The position numbers and the translations under genes were made by a program. This document shows, piece by piece, positions 41,483-49,796 of a stretch of 64,000 bases of DNA. The number at the start of each line of letters is the position of its first letter. Position 1 is the first letter of the stretch. The stretch covers positions 1,798,001 through 1,862,000 of the forward strand of contig CAUVYA020000002.1 of the NCBI GenBank assembly GCA_963556045.3, written 5' to 3'. The stretch comes from UBA4781 sp963556045. GTDB lineage: Bacteria > Chloroflexota > Anaerolineae > Anaerolineales > Anaerolineaceae. The notes under the pieces are model-generated. The model saw nothing but the letters and a program-made list of their open reading frames with translations, searched no databases and was not told the DNA's origin.

Positions 41483-43078
41483 ATGACGACATACAAGGAA
41501 TTATTACAACAGGGTAGACATGATTTGATCTGGGAAAAATATTGCGGGTATTTGGATCTTACTCTCGAGGAATTCATGGAGATCCAGCAGCGCCTGCTAT
41601 TAGAGCAAATTGACTTTTTAAAGGACAGCAAACTGGGTAAACAATTTTTCAAAACAAAAAAAATTACCAGTATTGATGAATTCAGAAATGCAGTACCACT
41701 TACAACCTATGAAGATTACGTGCCCTACTTAATGGAAAAAGACGAGGCGAATCTACCCCCGGGGAAGTATTACTGGGCTCGCACCTCGGGGAGATCAGGA
41801 AAATACCCCTGCAAATGGGTTCCCTATTCACAACGGAATTATGACAAAATGGCAGAAGTTGTGATAAGCGCCATGATCCAGGCTTCCTGTTCGGGGCGGG
41901 GTGATGTGAAAATGGAATCAGGGGATGTGGTGTTGCTGGCTACCGCGCCGCGACCCTACACATCAGGATATATCAGCTATACCACCTATGAAAATGCCGA
42001 TGTGCGCTTTGTGCCGCCTCTGGATGAAGCTGAGAACATGGAATATAGTGAAAGAGTTCAAAAAGGATTTATGCTAGCCATGAATACAGGCCTGGATATT
42101 TTCTTTGGACTGGCAATGATTCTGGGGAAAATGGGCGAACGTTTTGCGAGTGGATCGGGAGGGATGAAACTTACAAAAGATCTCTTTAAACCACGTACAC
42201 TCTCACGCCTGTTAGGTGGATATATCAAAGCCAAACTGCAAAAAAGACCACTTCTTCCAAAAGATATCTGGAAACTAAAGGGAATTATGACAGGTGGTAT
42301 GGATACCGAGATCTATCGTGATCGCCTGGAATACTACTGGGGCAGAACTCCATTGGAGGGATATGCTTGTACAGAAGCGGGTATGGTCGCTATGCAAGCA
42401 TGGAATTTCAAGGGTATGACACTGTTTCCTGACAGCAATTTCTATGAATTTATACCCTATGAAGAACATCTGAAAAATAAAGCAGATCCTTCCTATCAGC
42501 CTAAAACAGTTCTGTTTGATGAAATCAAACCTGGCATCTATGAAATTGTATTTACCAATCTGCTTGGCGGCGCATTAATGCGTTATCGAATCGGAGATTT
42601 ATTGATATTCACTGCCATGGAGGATAAAGAAATTGACGTTAAGTTACCGCAGTTTCGCTTCTATTCACGCGCAGATGATCTTATCGATCTGGGAACCATG
42701 GTGAAATTAACGGAAGCAGATATCTGGCTGGCAATCGAAAAATCGGGTATTCAATATGTAGATTGGACAGCCCGAAAGGAAATTATTGAGAAAGAGTCAG
42801 TGCTGCATATATACATTGAAGCAGCCAGCGATCAAGAAAGAAATGAGATCAAAGCGACCAGGCTAGTGCAAGGAGCAATGTCTGAATTGAATGAGGAATT
42901 TTCAGTAACAAAAAAAATGCTTGGAGATCATATTCTGGTTGTAACATTTCTTCCTGATGGAGCGTTTAACAATTACATTCAGTCACAACAGGCAGCCGGG
43001 GCGGATCTGGCGCATTTAAAACCACCTCACATGCAGCCAAATGATAGTATACTTGCCCGCCTGACAGGAGAATCATAA
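41483..43078 (+). CDS. GH3-family acyl-adenylating enzyme
   Basis: A 531-residue protein of the GH3 (auxin-responsive promoter) family, which activates a carboxylic acid as acyl-AMP and usually joins it to an amino acid. The ATG at 41483 follows AAGGAG and overlaps nothing essential. ATP motifs: ARTSGRSGKYPCKWVPYS (P-loop-like), YACTEAG (for YxxTE), and MRYRIGDLL (YRxGD). The N-terminal PLTTYEDYVPYL is also typical. Bacterial members have poorly known products, often within specialised-metabolite loci. It starts four bases after the methyltransferase stop, suggesting a two-enzyme tailoring pair. The HD-GYP gene follows after eight bases. Confidence 0.85.
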   Translation: MTTYKELLQQGRHDLIWEKYCGYLDLTLEEFMEIQQRLLLEQIDFLKDSKLGKQFFKTKKITSIDEFRNAVPLTTYEDYVPYLMEKDEANLPPGKYYWARTSGRSGKYPCKWVPYSQRNYDKMAEVVISAMIQASCSGRGDVKMESGDVVLLATAPRPYTSGYISYTTYENADVRFVPPLDEAENMEYSERVQKGFMLAMNTGLDIFFGLAMILGKMGERFASGSGGMKLTKDLFKPRTLSRLLGGYIKAKLQKRPLLPKDIWKLKGIMTGGMDTEIYRDRLEYYWGRTPLEGYACTEAGMVAMQAWNFKGMTLFPDSNFYEFIPYEEHLKNKADPSYQPKTVLFDEIKPGIYEIVFTNLLGGALMRYRIGDLLIFTAMEDKEIDVKLPQFRFYSRADDLIDLGTMVKLTEADIWLAIEKSGIQYVDWTARKEIIEKESVLHIYIEAASDQERNEIKATRLVQGAMSELNEEFSVTKKMLGDHILVVTFLPDGAFNNYIQSQQAAGADLAHLKPPHMQPNDSILARLTGES

Positions 43079-43086
43079 CAATAAAC

Positions 43087-45627
43087 ATGCTCTTTGATTT
43101 TGATTTTATTATTACAGTTCTGGCATTAGCAGGCTATCTGGCACTCTATCTGGTCGTTTATTTTAGTAAACCAAAGACAAAAGAGAAAGATACCTTTCGA
43201 TTCTACCTTCTGATGATGGCACTCTGGATGTTGAGTGCTGTCATCGTGGTAGGACAATTGGGTGATATTTATTTCTGGTTTCGCATGATGACCGTTACAT
43301 CTGTGATATCCATGATCGGAATTCACCGGTTTGTAGAATTGATCGTGCCTGAGAAAAAAAACTGGGATCGTGGGATAATTGCTTACGTGGTGGGGGTAGC
43401 GGTCATTACTCTTTCTACAAACTGGGTGGTTTCCTACGCCTACATGAATGGATCAGAGCTAGTCTATTCCTTCACCCCATTGGTAGGTCTGGTGGCAGGA
43501 CCCAGTTATGCATTGATGCTGTATAACACCTATCGTTTGATTAATGGCTATCACCTTGCGAGAAATCCGCAGATTCGAAACCGTTATAAATATCTCATTA
43601 CCGGTTTATTTTTTGTTATTTTTGGATCTATCTTTAATTTTACCGATCTGGGGAAGTACCCAATTGACATCTTTGCAAATTTGATCACTGCAGTATTGAT
43701 TTCTGTGTCCATCCTGAGACATAAATTACTGGATATCAACGTCATTATCAGAAAAAGCGTTTTGTATGCTGTGCCCACCATCCTGATCGGTACATCCTAT
43801 TTTCTGATCATCAGTTTATCGGTGAGGATTTTCCAGCTTTCGGTTAATCAACAGATGTTCGTGTCTGTGATTACTGCGGTGACAGCTGCTTTGATCTTCC
43901 AACCGGTCATTTCTTTTTTTCAGGAGAGCATCAACAGATTGTTTTTTCGCGAGCGGTACGATTCCAATTTAATGCTGCAGCGCATCAGCCTGGCGACCTC
44001 ACGTGAGATTGATCTATACCGATTGACGAATGTTCTTATTGATGAGATTGTAGGCACAATGCACATCAAACGTGCCGGTCTCTATGTGGCGCAAAAAGAG
44101 GGAAGTCCGTTTATATTGGTATCTGGAAGGGGTTTGAATTACTCGAAAATCAAAGAATTTCGAACCGATCATCCTCTGATCTCGAAATTAAGAAAAACAG
44201 ATTCTCCGCTTATGTGGTCTGACCTTGAATCATCGCCGATGTTGAAATCCTTATGGAAGGATGAACTGGATTACCTGATTGATCTGAAGGCGGAGATATT
44301 TATTCCACTAAAGACCAAAAATGAATTGATTGGAATTCTTGTTTTGGGTGAGCGAATGTCTGAATCACCATACTCGCAGGAAGATATCAATAATCTAACC
44401 ACATTAGCCAGCCAATCATCAATTGCTATTCAGAATGCTCATTTATTTTCACAAGCACAAAACGAATTGGCGGAAAGAAGACGGGCAGAACACAATTTGC
44501 AGCTTCAATTGAAGCGCCTTTCTGCACTGCAGGATATTAATGTTGCGATTACGGAAAACTTTGATTTGCAAATTCCCCTCGTTCTTCTGCTGGATCAAGT
44601 GATCAATGAGTTGAAGGTAGATGCAGCAGATGTACTTCTATATAATCCGGATGAGAAGAATTTAAATTACGTGGCGGGTAGAGGATTTAAAACCGAAGCG
44701 TTGAAATTTACCAGTTTGCGGATGGGACAGGGCATGGCTGGAACAGCAGCACAAACTCGCCATACCATCCACATAAAGGATCTATCCGTTGAACATACTA
44801 CTCTGGCACAATCACCCTTGCTGGATGTTGAGAATTTTGTTACGTATTATGGTTTCCCATTAATTGCACGCAACCAGATAAAGGGAGTATTGGAGATATT
44901 TCATCGTACTGTCCTTGAACCGGATAAAGATTGGTTTGACTATCTCAATACTTTAATCACTGAAACGGCTCTTGCAGTGGATAATGCGCGTTTGTTCACC
45001 GATCTGGAAAAAACGAACCAGGAACTGATAAGTGCATATGAAGCAACACTTGAAGGCTGGGCGCGCACACTGGAAATGCGAGATCGGGAAACGGAAGGAC
45101 ACAGCCAGCGCGTATTGCAAATGACGGTAACTCTGGCAGAGAGAATGGGTATACATGGGGATGAATTGGTTCATGTCAGACGGGGTTCGCTGCTTCATGA
45201 TATTGGGAAGATTGCCATTCCTGATAGTATTTTGCAAAAACCCGGAGCATTAGATGAAGAAGAATGGAAGATCATGCGCCGTCATCCCAGTATCGCATAT
45301 GAGATGCTTTCGACCATCAGTTTTCTGGAACCATCCCTTGAAATTCCTTATTGTCATCATGAAAAATGGGATGGAAGTGGTTACCCGCAGGGGCTGAAGG
45401 GGAAAGAAATACCACTTTCGGCTCGCATATTCGCCATCGTTGATGTTTGGGATGCGCTTTTATCAGACCGCCCATATCGAAAAGCCTGGAACGATAAAAA
45501 AGTACTAGATTATCTGCGATCCCAATCAGGTACACATTTTGACCCAATGGTCGTGGAGGAATTCCTTAGATTGATCGAAGAAGAAAAGATGACAAGGAAA
45601 ATGTACAAACAACGAATTCATCCATAA
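43087..45627 (+). CDS. membrane HD-GYP cyclic-di-GMP phosphodiesterase with two GAF domains
   Basis: An 846-residue signalling protein. About eight membrane helices (residues 1-280) are followed by a coiled linker, GAF 1 (about 300-450), a coiled coil (about 455-490), GAF 2 (about 490-645) and a C-terminal HD-GYP domain. The catalytic motifs are intact: EGHSQRV, LLHDIGK near 701-707, and HHEKWDGSGYP near 757-767, then DVWDAL. It should break cyclic di-GMP to GMP. It follows the GH3 gene by eight bases, without a good ribosome-binding site. Its N-terminal region is similar in plan to the 7TM cyclase at 32081, so the two may form an opposing pair. Confidence 0.88.
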   Translation: MLFDFDFIITVLALAGYLALYLVVYFSKPKTKEKDTFRFYLLMMALWMLSAVIVVGQLGDIYFWFRMMTVTSVISMIGIHRFVELIVPEKKNWDRGIIAYVVGVAVITLSTNWVVSYAYMNGSELVYSFTPLVGLVAGPSYALMLYNTYRLINGYHLARNPQIRNRYKYLITGLFFVIFGSIFNFTDLGKYPIDIFANLITAVLISVSILRHKLLDINVIIRKSVLYAVPTILIGTSYFLIISLSVRIFQLSVNQQMFVSVITAVTAALIFQPVISFFQESINRLFFRERYDSNLMLQRISLATSREIDLYRLTNVLIDEIVGTMHIKRAGLYVAQKEGSPFILVSGRGLNYSKIKEFRTDHPLISKLRKTDSPLMWSDLESSPMLKSLWKDELDYLIDLKAEIFIPLKTKNELIGILVLGERMSESPYSQEDINNLTTLASQSSIAIQNAHLFSQAQNELAERRRAEHNLQLQLKRLSALQDINVAITENFDLQIPLVLLLDQVINELKVDAADVLLYNPDEKNLNYVAGRGFKTEALKFTSLRMGQGMAGTAAQTRHTIHIKDLSVEHTTLAQSPLLDVENFVTYYGFPLIARNQIKGVLEIFHRTVLEPDKDWFDYLNTLITETALAVDNARLFTDLEKTNQELISAYEATLEGWARTLEMRDRETEGHSQRVLQMTVTLAERMGIHGDELVHVRRGSLLHDIGKIAIPDSILQKPGALDEEEWKIMRRHPSIAYEMLSTISFLEPSLEIPYCHHEKWDGSGYPQGLKGKEIPLSARIFAIVDVWDALLSDRPYRKAWNDKKVLDYLRSQSGTHFDPMVVEEFLRLIEEEKMTRKMYKQRIHP

Positions 45628-45693
45628 GCAAATACAACTTTTTCCACCTTCCCTCGTATATATGTTGTAAGAAATTAGCTAAGGAGAATTTCA

Positions 45694-45888
45694 ATGTCGG
45701 ATTACGATCATAAATTATATCGATCGCGAGATAATCGCATGATCGCAGGGGTATGCGGTGGATTGGGTGAGTATATTGGTGTTGATGCAACCATTGTTCG
45801 TTTATTATTCGCGGTAGGTTTATTTTTAGGTTCGTTAACTTTTTGGGTATATCTGGTAATGATGCTGGTTATCCCAGAAGAACCATAA
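45694..45888 (+). CDS. PspC-domain small membrane protein (second copy)
   Basis: A 64-residue PspC protein with AAGGAG before the ATG. It has KLYRSRDNRMIAGVCGGLGEYIGVDATIVRLLF, quoted in two parts as KLYRSRDNRMIAGVCGGLG and EYIGVDATIVRLLF, a single membrane segment (about 36-57) and ends VIPEEP. It closely resembles the copy at 37821, but is shorter at the C-terminus, lacking the acidic tail. It converges on the FkbM gene with a six-base gap. Role unknown. Confidence 0.85.
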   Translation: MSDYDHKLYRSRDNRMIAGVCGGLGEYIGVDATIVRLLFAVGLFLGSLTFWVYLVMMLVIPEEP

Positions 45889-45894
45889 AAGAAT

Positions 45895-46788
45895 CTATTT
45901 GGGATTTATGCTGGTTTCATCTCGACCAGCTTTTTTGTTAACAGGCGTTGCGATTGCGTATGTTTTTTCACCCATGTCTTCGATTTTCTGGATGAGAGGG
46001 AATCCCTTCTCCATTCCAGCTATCTGGTAGCCGGCAGAATGAAAAGCATGCCATACTTTTTCAAGTGCCGCATGACTGTGAATCTCAACGAGTATGATGG
46101 GACGCACCTCATGTAGAGTGCGCTGCATCCCAGCTACAGCCAATGCTTCCCCTCCCTCGATATCCATCTTGATCAGATCTGGGCGGGGATTATCTTTTTC
46201 GAAAATAAAATCATCCAATCCAATCGCATTAACTTTAATTTGATCCATATACTGTTCATCTCTACCCAGAGATCCCTGCGCCTTTCCCATAGCACCAGAA
46301 CGATGGACCATGAAGGTGATCTTGCCAGGATGGTCAATCACTGCTGCTTGCTGCAATGAGATGATTGCCTGGAGTCTATTAAGTGCAATATTCTTGCGAA
46401 AGCGCTCGCAATTAGCTGGCAGTGGTTCAAATGCGATCACCTGTCCACCTTCACCTACCAGTTTGGCTGCCATCAAGCTAATGTACCCAATATTCGCGCC
46501 AATGTCATACACAATCATGCCGGGTTTGCAGAATTGACGAAAGGCTGCCTGCAAATCGATCTCATATGTTCCCAACCAGTAATCTTTTTCAGATTGCATA
46601 TCGAGGTATATTTGATATCCCCGCAGGGTTCCGCCTGCTATTTCCATTTCTGTTAATCCGATCGGTGAAGCGGAATTCAGAATCGTGCGTATCTTGTTGG
46701 CTATTTTTGGAGAACGATATAGCCAAGTTTTCATCCGTACTGGCAGAATTTTAGCAGCCAGAGATGCGAAATTCACCATCCATTTCAT
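45895..46788 (-). CDS. FkbM-family SAM-dependent methyltransferase
   Basis: A 297-residue methyltransferase. The SAM motif is VYDIGANIGYISLMAAKLVG near residue 92, followed by VIAFEPLPANCERF, and the FkbM-specific block LDDFI ... PDLIKMDIEGGE near 195-215. Members O-methylate sugars, antibiotics or other hydroxyl groups. It is the last gene of a unit with the GNAT protein (four-base ATGA overlap) and the HIT protein. The function of its methyl transfer here cannot be told. Confidence 0.85.
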   Translation of the reverse strand: MKWMVNFASLAAKILPVRMKTWLYRSPKIANKIRTILNSASPIGLTEMEIAGGTLRGYQIYLDMQSEKDYWLGTYEIDLQAAFRQFCKPGMIVYDIGANIGYISLMAAKLVGEGGQVIAFEPLPANCERFRKNIALNRLQAIISLQQAAVIDHPGKITFMVHRSGAMGKAQGSLGRDEQYMDQIKVNAIGLDDFIFEKDNPRPDLIKMDIEGGEALAVAGMQRTLHEVRPIILVEIHSHAALEKVWHAFHSAGYQIAGMEKGFPLIQKIEDMGEKTYAIATPVNKKAGRDETSINPK

Positions 46789-47273
46789 AAATCAATCCTC
46801 ATGATTAATTCCAGATAATCCCTGATGGGGACGCCATTCTCTGCTGACAGCGGGATTTCCGGTTTGATTTTACGATCTACCTCTACACCGCATTTGATCA
46901 ATCGTTCAAGTCGAAAGCCATATTTTTGATAAAAACCCAGTGCGCTAAGATTGTCGTTTGTGGTAAATAATCTTAGCATTGTGCAGCCCTTTGTCAGAGC
47001 TGTTTTCTGCACTTCATTCAATAATAGAGTGCCACATCCTAAACCTGGCTGTAGACTATTGAGTGTTATGATCTCACAAATGGGTGGATCGAGGTGGTAG
47101 GTGATCAGCCCAATTCTCTCTTTATCCAGGGTAGCCACAAAGGCTGGCAGCTGAAGCGGATGAAAGATCCTTTCGAGCACAACTACCTGCTCACTTCCCC
47201 AGCTTTCCAGCATGAGGGTTGTGATCCATGCATGGTCTCGGGCTGTTTTTTCTCGAATGCGAATGGGAGACAT
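46785..47273 (-). CDS. GNAT-family N-acetyltransferase
   Basis: A 162-residue acetyltransferase of the GNAT fold. The acetyl-CoA motif A is LQPGLGCGTLLLNEVQKTALTKG, in which the Q/R-x-x-G-x-G/A loop reads QPGLGCG, and the later LSALGFYQKYGFRLERL is the motif B pattern. The substrate could be a protein N-terminus, an amine or a polyamine; nothing in the sequence fixes it. It is encoded between the HIT protein and the FkbM methyltransferase in one unit. Confidence 0.82.
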   Translation of the reverse strand: MSPIRIREKTARDHAWITTLMLESWGSEQVVVLERIFHPLQLPAFVATLDKERIGLITYHLDPPICEIITLNSLQPGLGCGTLLLNEVQKTALTKGCTMLRLFTTNDNLSALGFYQKYGFRLERLIKCGVEVDRKIKPEIPLSAENGVPIRDYLELIMRIDL

Positions 47274-47279
47274 AGATGA

Positions 47280-47792
47280 TCAGGTTTTATGAACGGACCA
47301 ATTATTCTTGATCCGCTGGAAAGTGTCTGACAGGTTTTCAGGAAGAACACGGGCGTTTCCAACGGAGGTCATAAAATTGGTATCACCATTCCAGCGTGGT
47401 ACGATGTGGAAATGAAGGTGATCTGCTACTCCTGCGCCCGCAATAGCGCCCAGGTTAGCGCCAATATTGAATCCTTCTGCGCCGTATTCTTCGGCGAGCA
47501 CTTGAATTCCCTCGGTGATCAACTGCATCATCTCTGCTTTTGTTTCGAAAGAAAGATCCTGCATGGCAGCTTTATGCTCGTAAGGGACCACCATCAGATG
47601 CCCGCTTGTGTATGGATAGCGGTTTAGCATAACAAAAGCGAATTTTCCACGTTTTACAATCAGATTTTCAACACCATCTTTCTGTTGAATACCCATGCAA
47701 AAAAAACAATTTTTGTCAGAGGTTTCCTGAATATATTTCATTCGCCAGGGAGCCCACACATGCTCCAGTTTTGGATCGCTTTTCTTTTTCAT
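47280..47792 (-). CDS. HIT-family nucleotide hydrolase/transferase (AP4A-type)
   Basis: A 170-residue histidine triad protein. The catalytic H-x-H-x-H motif is HLHFH near residue 138, followed by IVPRWNGD; the N-terminal CFFCMG (about 31-36) fits the zinc-binding CxxC of bacterial Ap4A phosphorylase-like proteins, and the HLMVVPYEH block is typical. It should cleave dinucleoside polyphosphates or related nucleotides. The promoter has TATAAT 11 bases before the ATG. Confidence 0.88.
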   Translation of the reverse strand: MKKKSDPKLEHVWAPWRMKYIQETSDKNCFFCMGIQQKDGVENLIVKRGKFAFVMLNRYPYTSGHLMVVPYEHKAAMQDLSFETKAEMMQLITEGIQVLAEEYGAEGFNIGANLGAIAGAGVADHLHFHIVPRWNGDTNFMTSVGNARVLPENLSDTFQRIKNNWSVHKT

Positions 47793-47803
47793 TTCAAGTC
47801 CTT

Positions 47804-47809
47804 ATTATA
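47804..47809 (-). promoter_or_regulatory. -10 element for the HIT/GNAT/FkbM unit
   Basis: On the minus strand TATAAT followed by AAGGACTTGAA and the HIT gene ATG. If the transcript starts seven bases after the hexamer, the leader is only about four bases. Confidence 0.5.
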
Positions 47810-47834
47810 CGCGCTGTTTCAATGAAAAAGAGAT

Positions 47835-47840
47835 TATACT
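47835..47840 (+). promoter_or_regulatory. -10 element of a probable leaderless xseA promoter
   Basis: TATACT is followed by nine bases and the xseA ATG. There is no ribosome-binding site between. The promoter is back-to-back with that of the HIT gene 26 bases away. Confidence 0.45.
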
Positions 47841-47849
47841 GTTATTTGC

Positions 47850-49100
47850 ATGTTCAAAGACTCTCTTTTTTCTCAGCAGGTGTTCTCGGTTTCAGAAGTG
47901 ACCGGATATATCCGCATATTGCTGGAAGAAAATCAGGATCTGCAGGATATCTGGATCCAGGGGGAAGTGTCGAATCTCTCGTTTCCCTCTTCAGGTCATA
48001 TCTATTTCACACTGAAAGATGAGAATGCATCGCTGCGCTGTGTGATCTGGAAATGGACGGCACAATACCTTCATGTTAAGCCCGCAGATGGTATGGCTGT
48101 GGATGTGCACGGAAAATTTGGAGTTTATGAAAAGGGAGGACAGTACCAGTTCTATGCTGATACGATTCGCTCACAGGGCGAGGGCAGGCTGTTCCAGGAA
48201 TTTCTTCTTCTGAAAAACAAACTGGAAGCAGAAGGATTGTTCGACAAAGAAAAGAAAAAAGAAATCCCCGCGTTTCCACGGGTGATCGGCGTGGTTACTT
48301 CTCCTACTGGTGCGGCGCTGCAGGATATTCTTAATACATTGCGGAATCGCTTCCCCCTGGTAAAGGTACTTCTTTCTCCAACGCTGGTGCAGGGAGAGGA
48401 TGCACCACAATCGATCGTGAACGCAATCCATGCTCTGGAGATATCTCCTGAAAAACCGGACGTTATTATCATTGCTCGCGGTGGAGGTTCACTGGAGGAT
48501 TTGTGGTCATTTAACGAAGAGCAGGTTGTGCGTGCGGTTGCCGATTCACAAATTCCGATCATCAGCGGCGTAGGACATGAAACAGATTTCACGCTGGTAG
48601 ATTTTGCATCTGATCTACGTGCCCCGACTCCTACTGGTGCGGCAGTTTTGGCTGTTCCCGACAAAACGGATCTGGTATTTACCATGCAAGAAATGGAATT
48701 GCGATTAAAGAAGATAGCCAGCTATATATTCAGCGAATACCGGCAGAACATTAAAGAATTTACCTACACGCTGCAGCATCTTTCACCGCAGAATCATATT
48801 CGGCAGAATTGTCTGCGGCTGGATGAGCTATCAAGACGGTTGAATACATCTATCCACTCAAACCTTGCGCTCGTGCAAGCAAATCTTGAAAGAGTACGCG
48901 TACACATGCTGGCGATTGATCCATTAGCCGTGTTAGAGCGAGGGTACGCACTGGTTTATAATCACGATAAGGAATTGATTAACAGCATTACGAAAACCGG
49001 CATCCAGGAGCAGCTTGATGTTCGATTAAAGGATGGCTGGGTGGCTGCGGAAGTAAAAGCTATTAAAGAGAATGGATTAGATGGAAAAAATGATAGCTAA
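47850..49100 (+). CDS. xseA: exodeoxyribonuclease VII large subunit
   Basis: A 416-residue catalytic subunit of ExoVII. The N-terminal OB-fold (about 8-105, with VWIQGEVSNLSFPSSGHIYFTLKDE, quoted as two parts VWIQGEVSNLSF and GHIYFTLKDE) is followed by the catalytic domain with VVTSPTGAALQDILNTL, ARGGGSLEDLWSFNEE, and SGVGHETDFTLVDFASDLRAPTPT (listed as SGVGHETDFTLVD and LRAPTPTGA). The C-terminal coiled coil (about 290-360) binds XseB. A leaderless start is likely. Slightly shorter than the E. coli protein. xseB overlaps its end by 20 bases. Confidence 0.93.
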   Translation: MFKDSLFSQQVFSVSEVTGYIRILLEENQDLQDIWIQGEVSNLSFPSSGHIYFTLKDENASLRCVIWKWTAQYLHVKPADGMAVDVHGKFGVYEKGGQYQFYADTIRSQGEGRLFQEFLLLKNKLEAEGLFDKEKKKEIPAFPRVIGVVTSPTGAALQDILNTLRNRFPLVKVLLSPTLVQGEDAPQSIVNAIHALEISPEKPDVIIIARGGGSLEDLWSFNEEQVVRAVADSQIPIISGVGHETDFTLVDFASDLRAPTPTGAAVLAVPDKTDLVFTMQEMELRLKKIASYIFSEYRQNIKEFTYTLQHLSPQNHIRQNCLRLDELSRRLNTSIHSNLALVQANLERVRVHMLAIDPLAVLERGYALVYNHDKELINSITKTGIQEQLDVRLKDGWVAAEVKAIKENGLDGKNDS

Positions 49101-49329
49101 AAAAGATATCCAAAAATTAAAGTATGAGCAAGCCCTGAAAGAATTAGAACAGGTAATTGCAAATCTGGAAACAGGCACGTTAGCCCTGGAAGAAATGATC
49201 GTTCAATTCGAGTTTGGCAAAGAATTACTGGCACATTGCCAGGGTTTGCTAGATCAAGCAGAATTGAGGGTGGGCGAGGTGGGGGATATGGAAAATGGGA
49301 TTTCCAATGATGATGAGGGCGCCTCATGA
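49081..49329 (+). CDS. xseB: exodeoxyribonuclease VII small subunit
   Basis: An 82-residue helical protein. It has the family pattern YEQALKELEQVIANLETG, then LEEMIVQFEFGKELLAHCQ, then LDQAELRVGEV. It joins XseA through a coiled coil to form ExoVII, which degrades single-stranded DNA and takes part in mismatch repair and toxic ssDNA removal. The ATG at 49081 overlaps the 3' end of xseA by 20 bases, and it overlaps the PAP2-like gene by four bases, so all three are coupled. Confidence 0.92.
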   Translation: MEKMIAKKDIQKLKYEQALKELEQVIANLETGTLALEEMIVQFEFGKELLAHCQGLLDQAELRVGEVGDMENGISNDDEGAS

Positions 49330-49796
49330 ATATCTTTCGACAACTCCTGTCGAATTATGTGTTGATGAGTGCATTTACAGCATGGGGTATTGCACAGCTG
49401 CTTAAGCTGCCTTTAAATTATGCGGCGAACAAAGAGTGGGATTGGAAAGTCCTGTTCAATCCCGGAGGTATGCCGAGTTCACATTCGGCAATCTCAACCT
49501 CCGCTTCGCTGGCTATAGGATTGCTGCATGGTTTTGATTCTTCCCTGTATGCATTATCAGTAACGGTGATGGCAATCGTGGTATATGATGCCACCAGTGT
49601 TCGCCGGCAGGCGGGTATTCATGCAGAATGGATCAATAAAATAATGGAAGAAACGGAAGAAATATTTAAAAGCGGTAATTTCTCATACAAAAAACTGCAA
49701 GAAGTATTGGGGCATACTCCTTTTGAAGCAGTGGCAGGCATTACGCTGGGTTTGGTTGTTTCAGCGATCCTGTGGTTCGCTTATTATAGAAACTAG
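49326..49796 (+). CDS. divergent PAP2-family membrane protein (DUF212)
   Basis: A 156-residue membrane protein of the DUF212/divergent PAP2 family. GGMPSSHSAISTSASLAIGL (about 46-65) contains the SxxxSH-type signature, and YDATSVRRQAGIHAEWIN holds the conserved D-x-x-S-V-R-R-Q block. About four to five helices are present. It is likely a membrane phosphatase for lipid phosphates or a related carrier, but enzyme data are scarce. It overlaps xseB by ATGA and its stop codon overlaps that of the convergent herA gene (CTAG). Confidence 0.86.
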   Translation: MNIFRQLLSNYVLMSAFTAWGIAQLLKLPLNYAANKEWDWKVLFNPGGMPSSHSAISTSASLAIGLLHGFDSSLYALSVTVMAIVVYDATSVRRQAGIHAEWINKIMEETEEIFKSGNFSYKKLQEVLGHTPFEAVAGITLGLVVSAILWFAYYRN

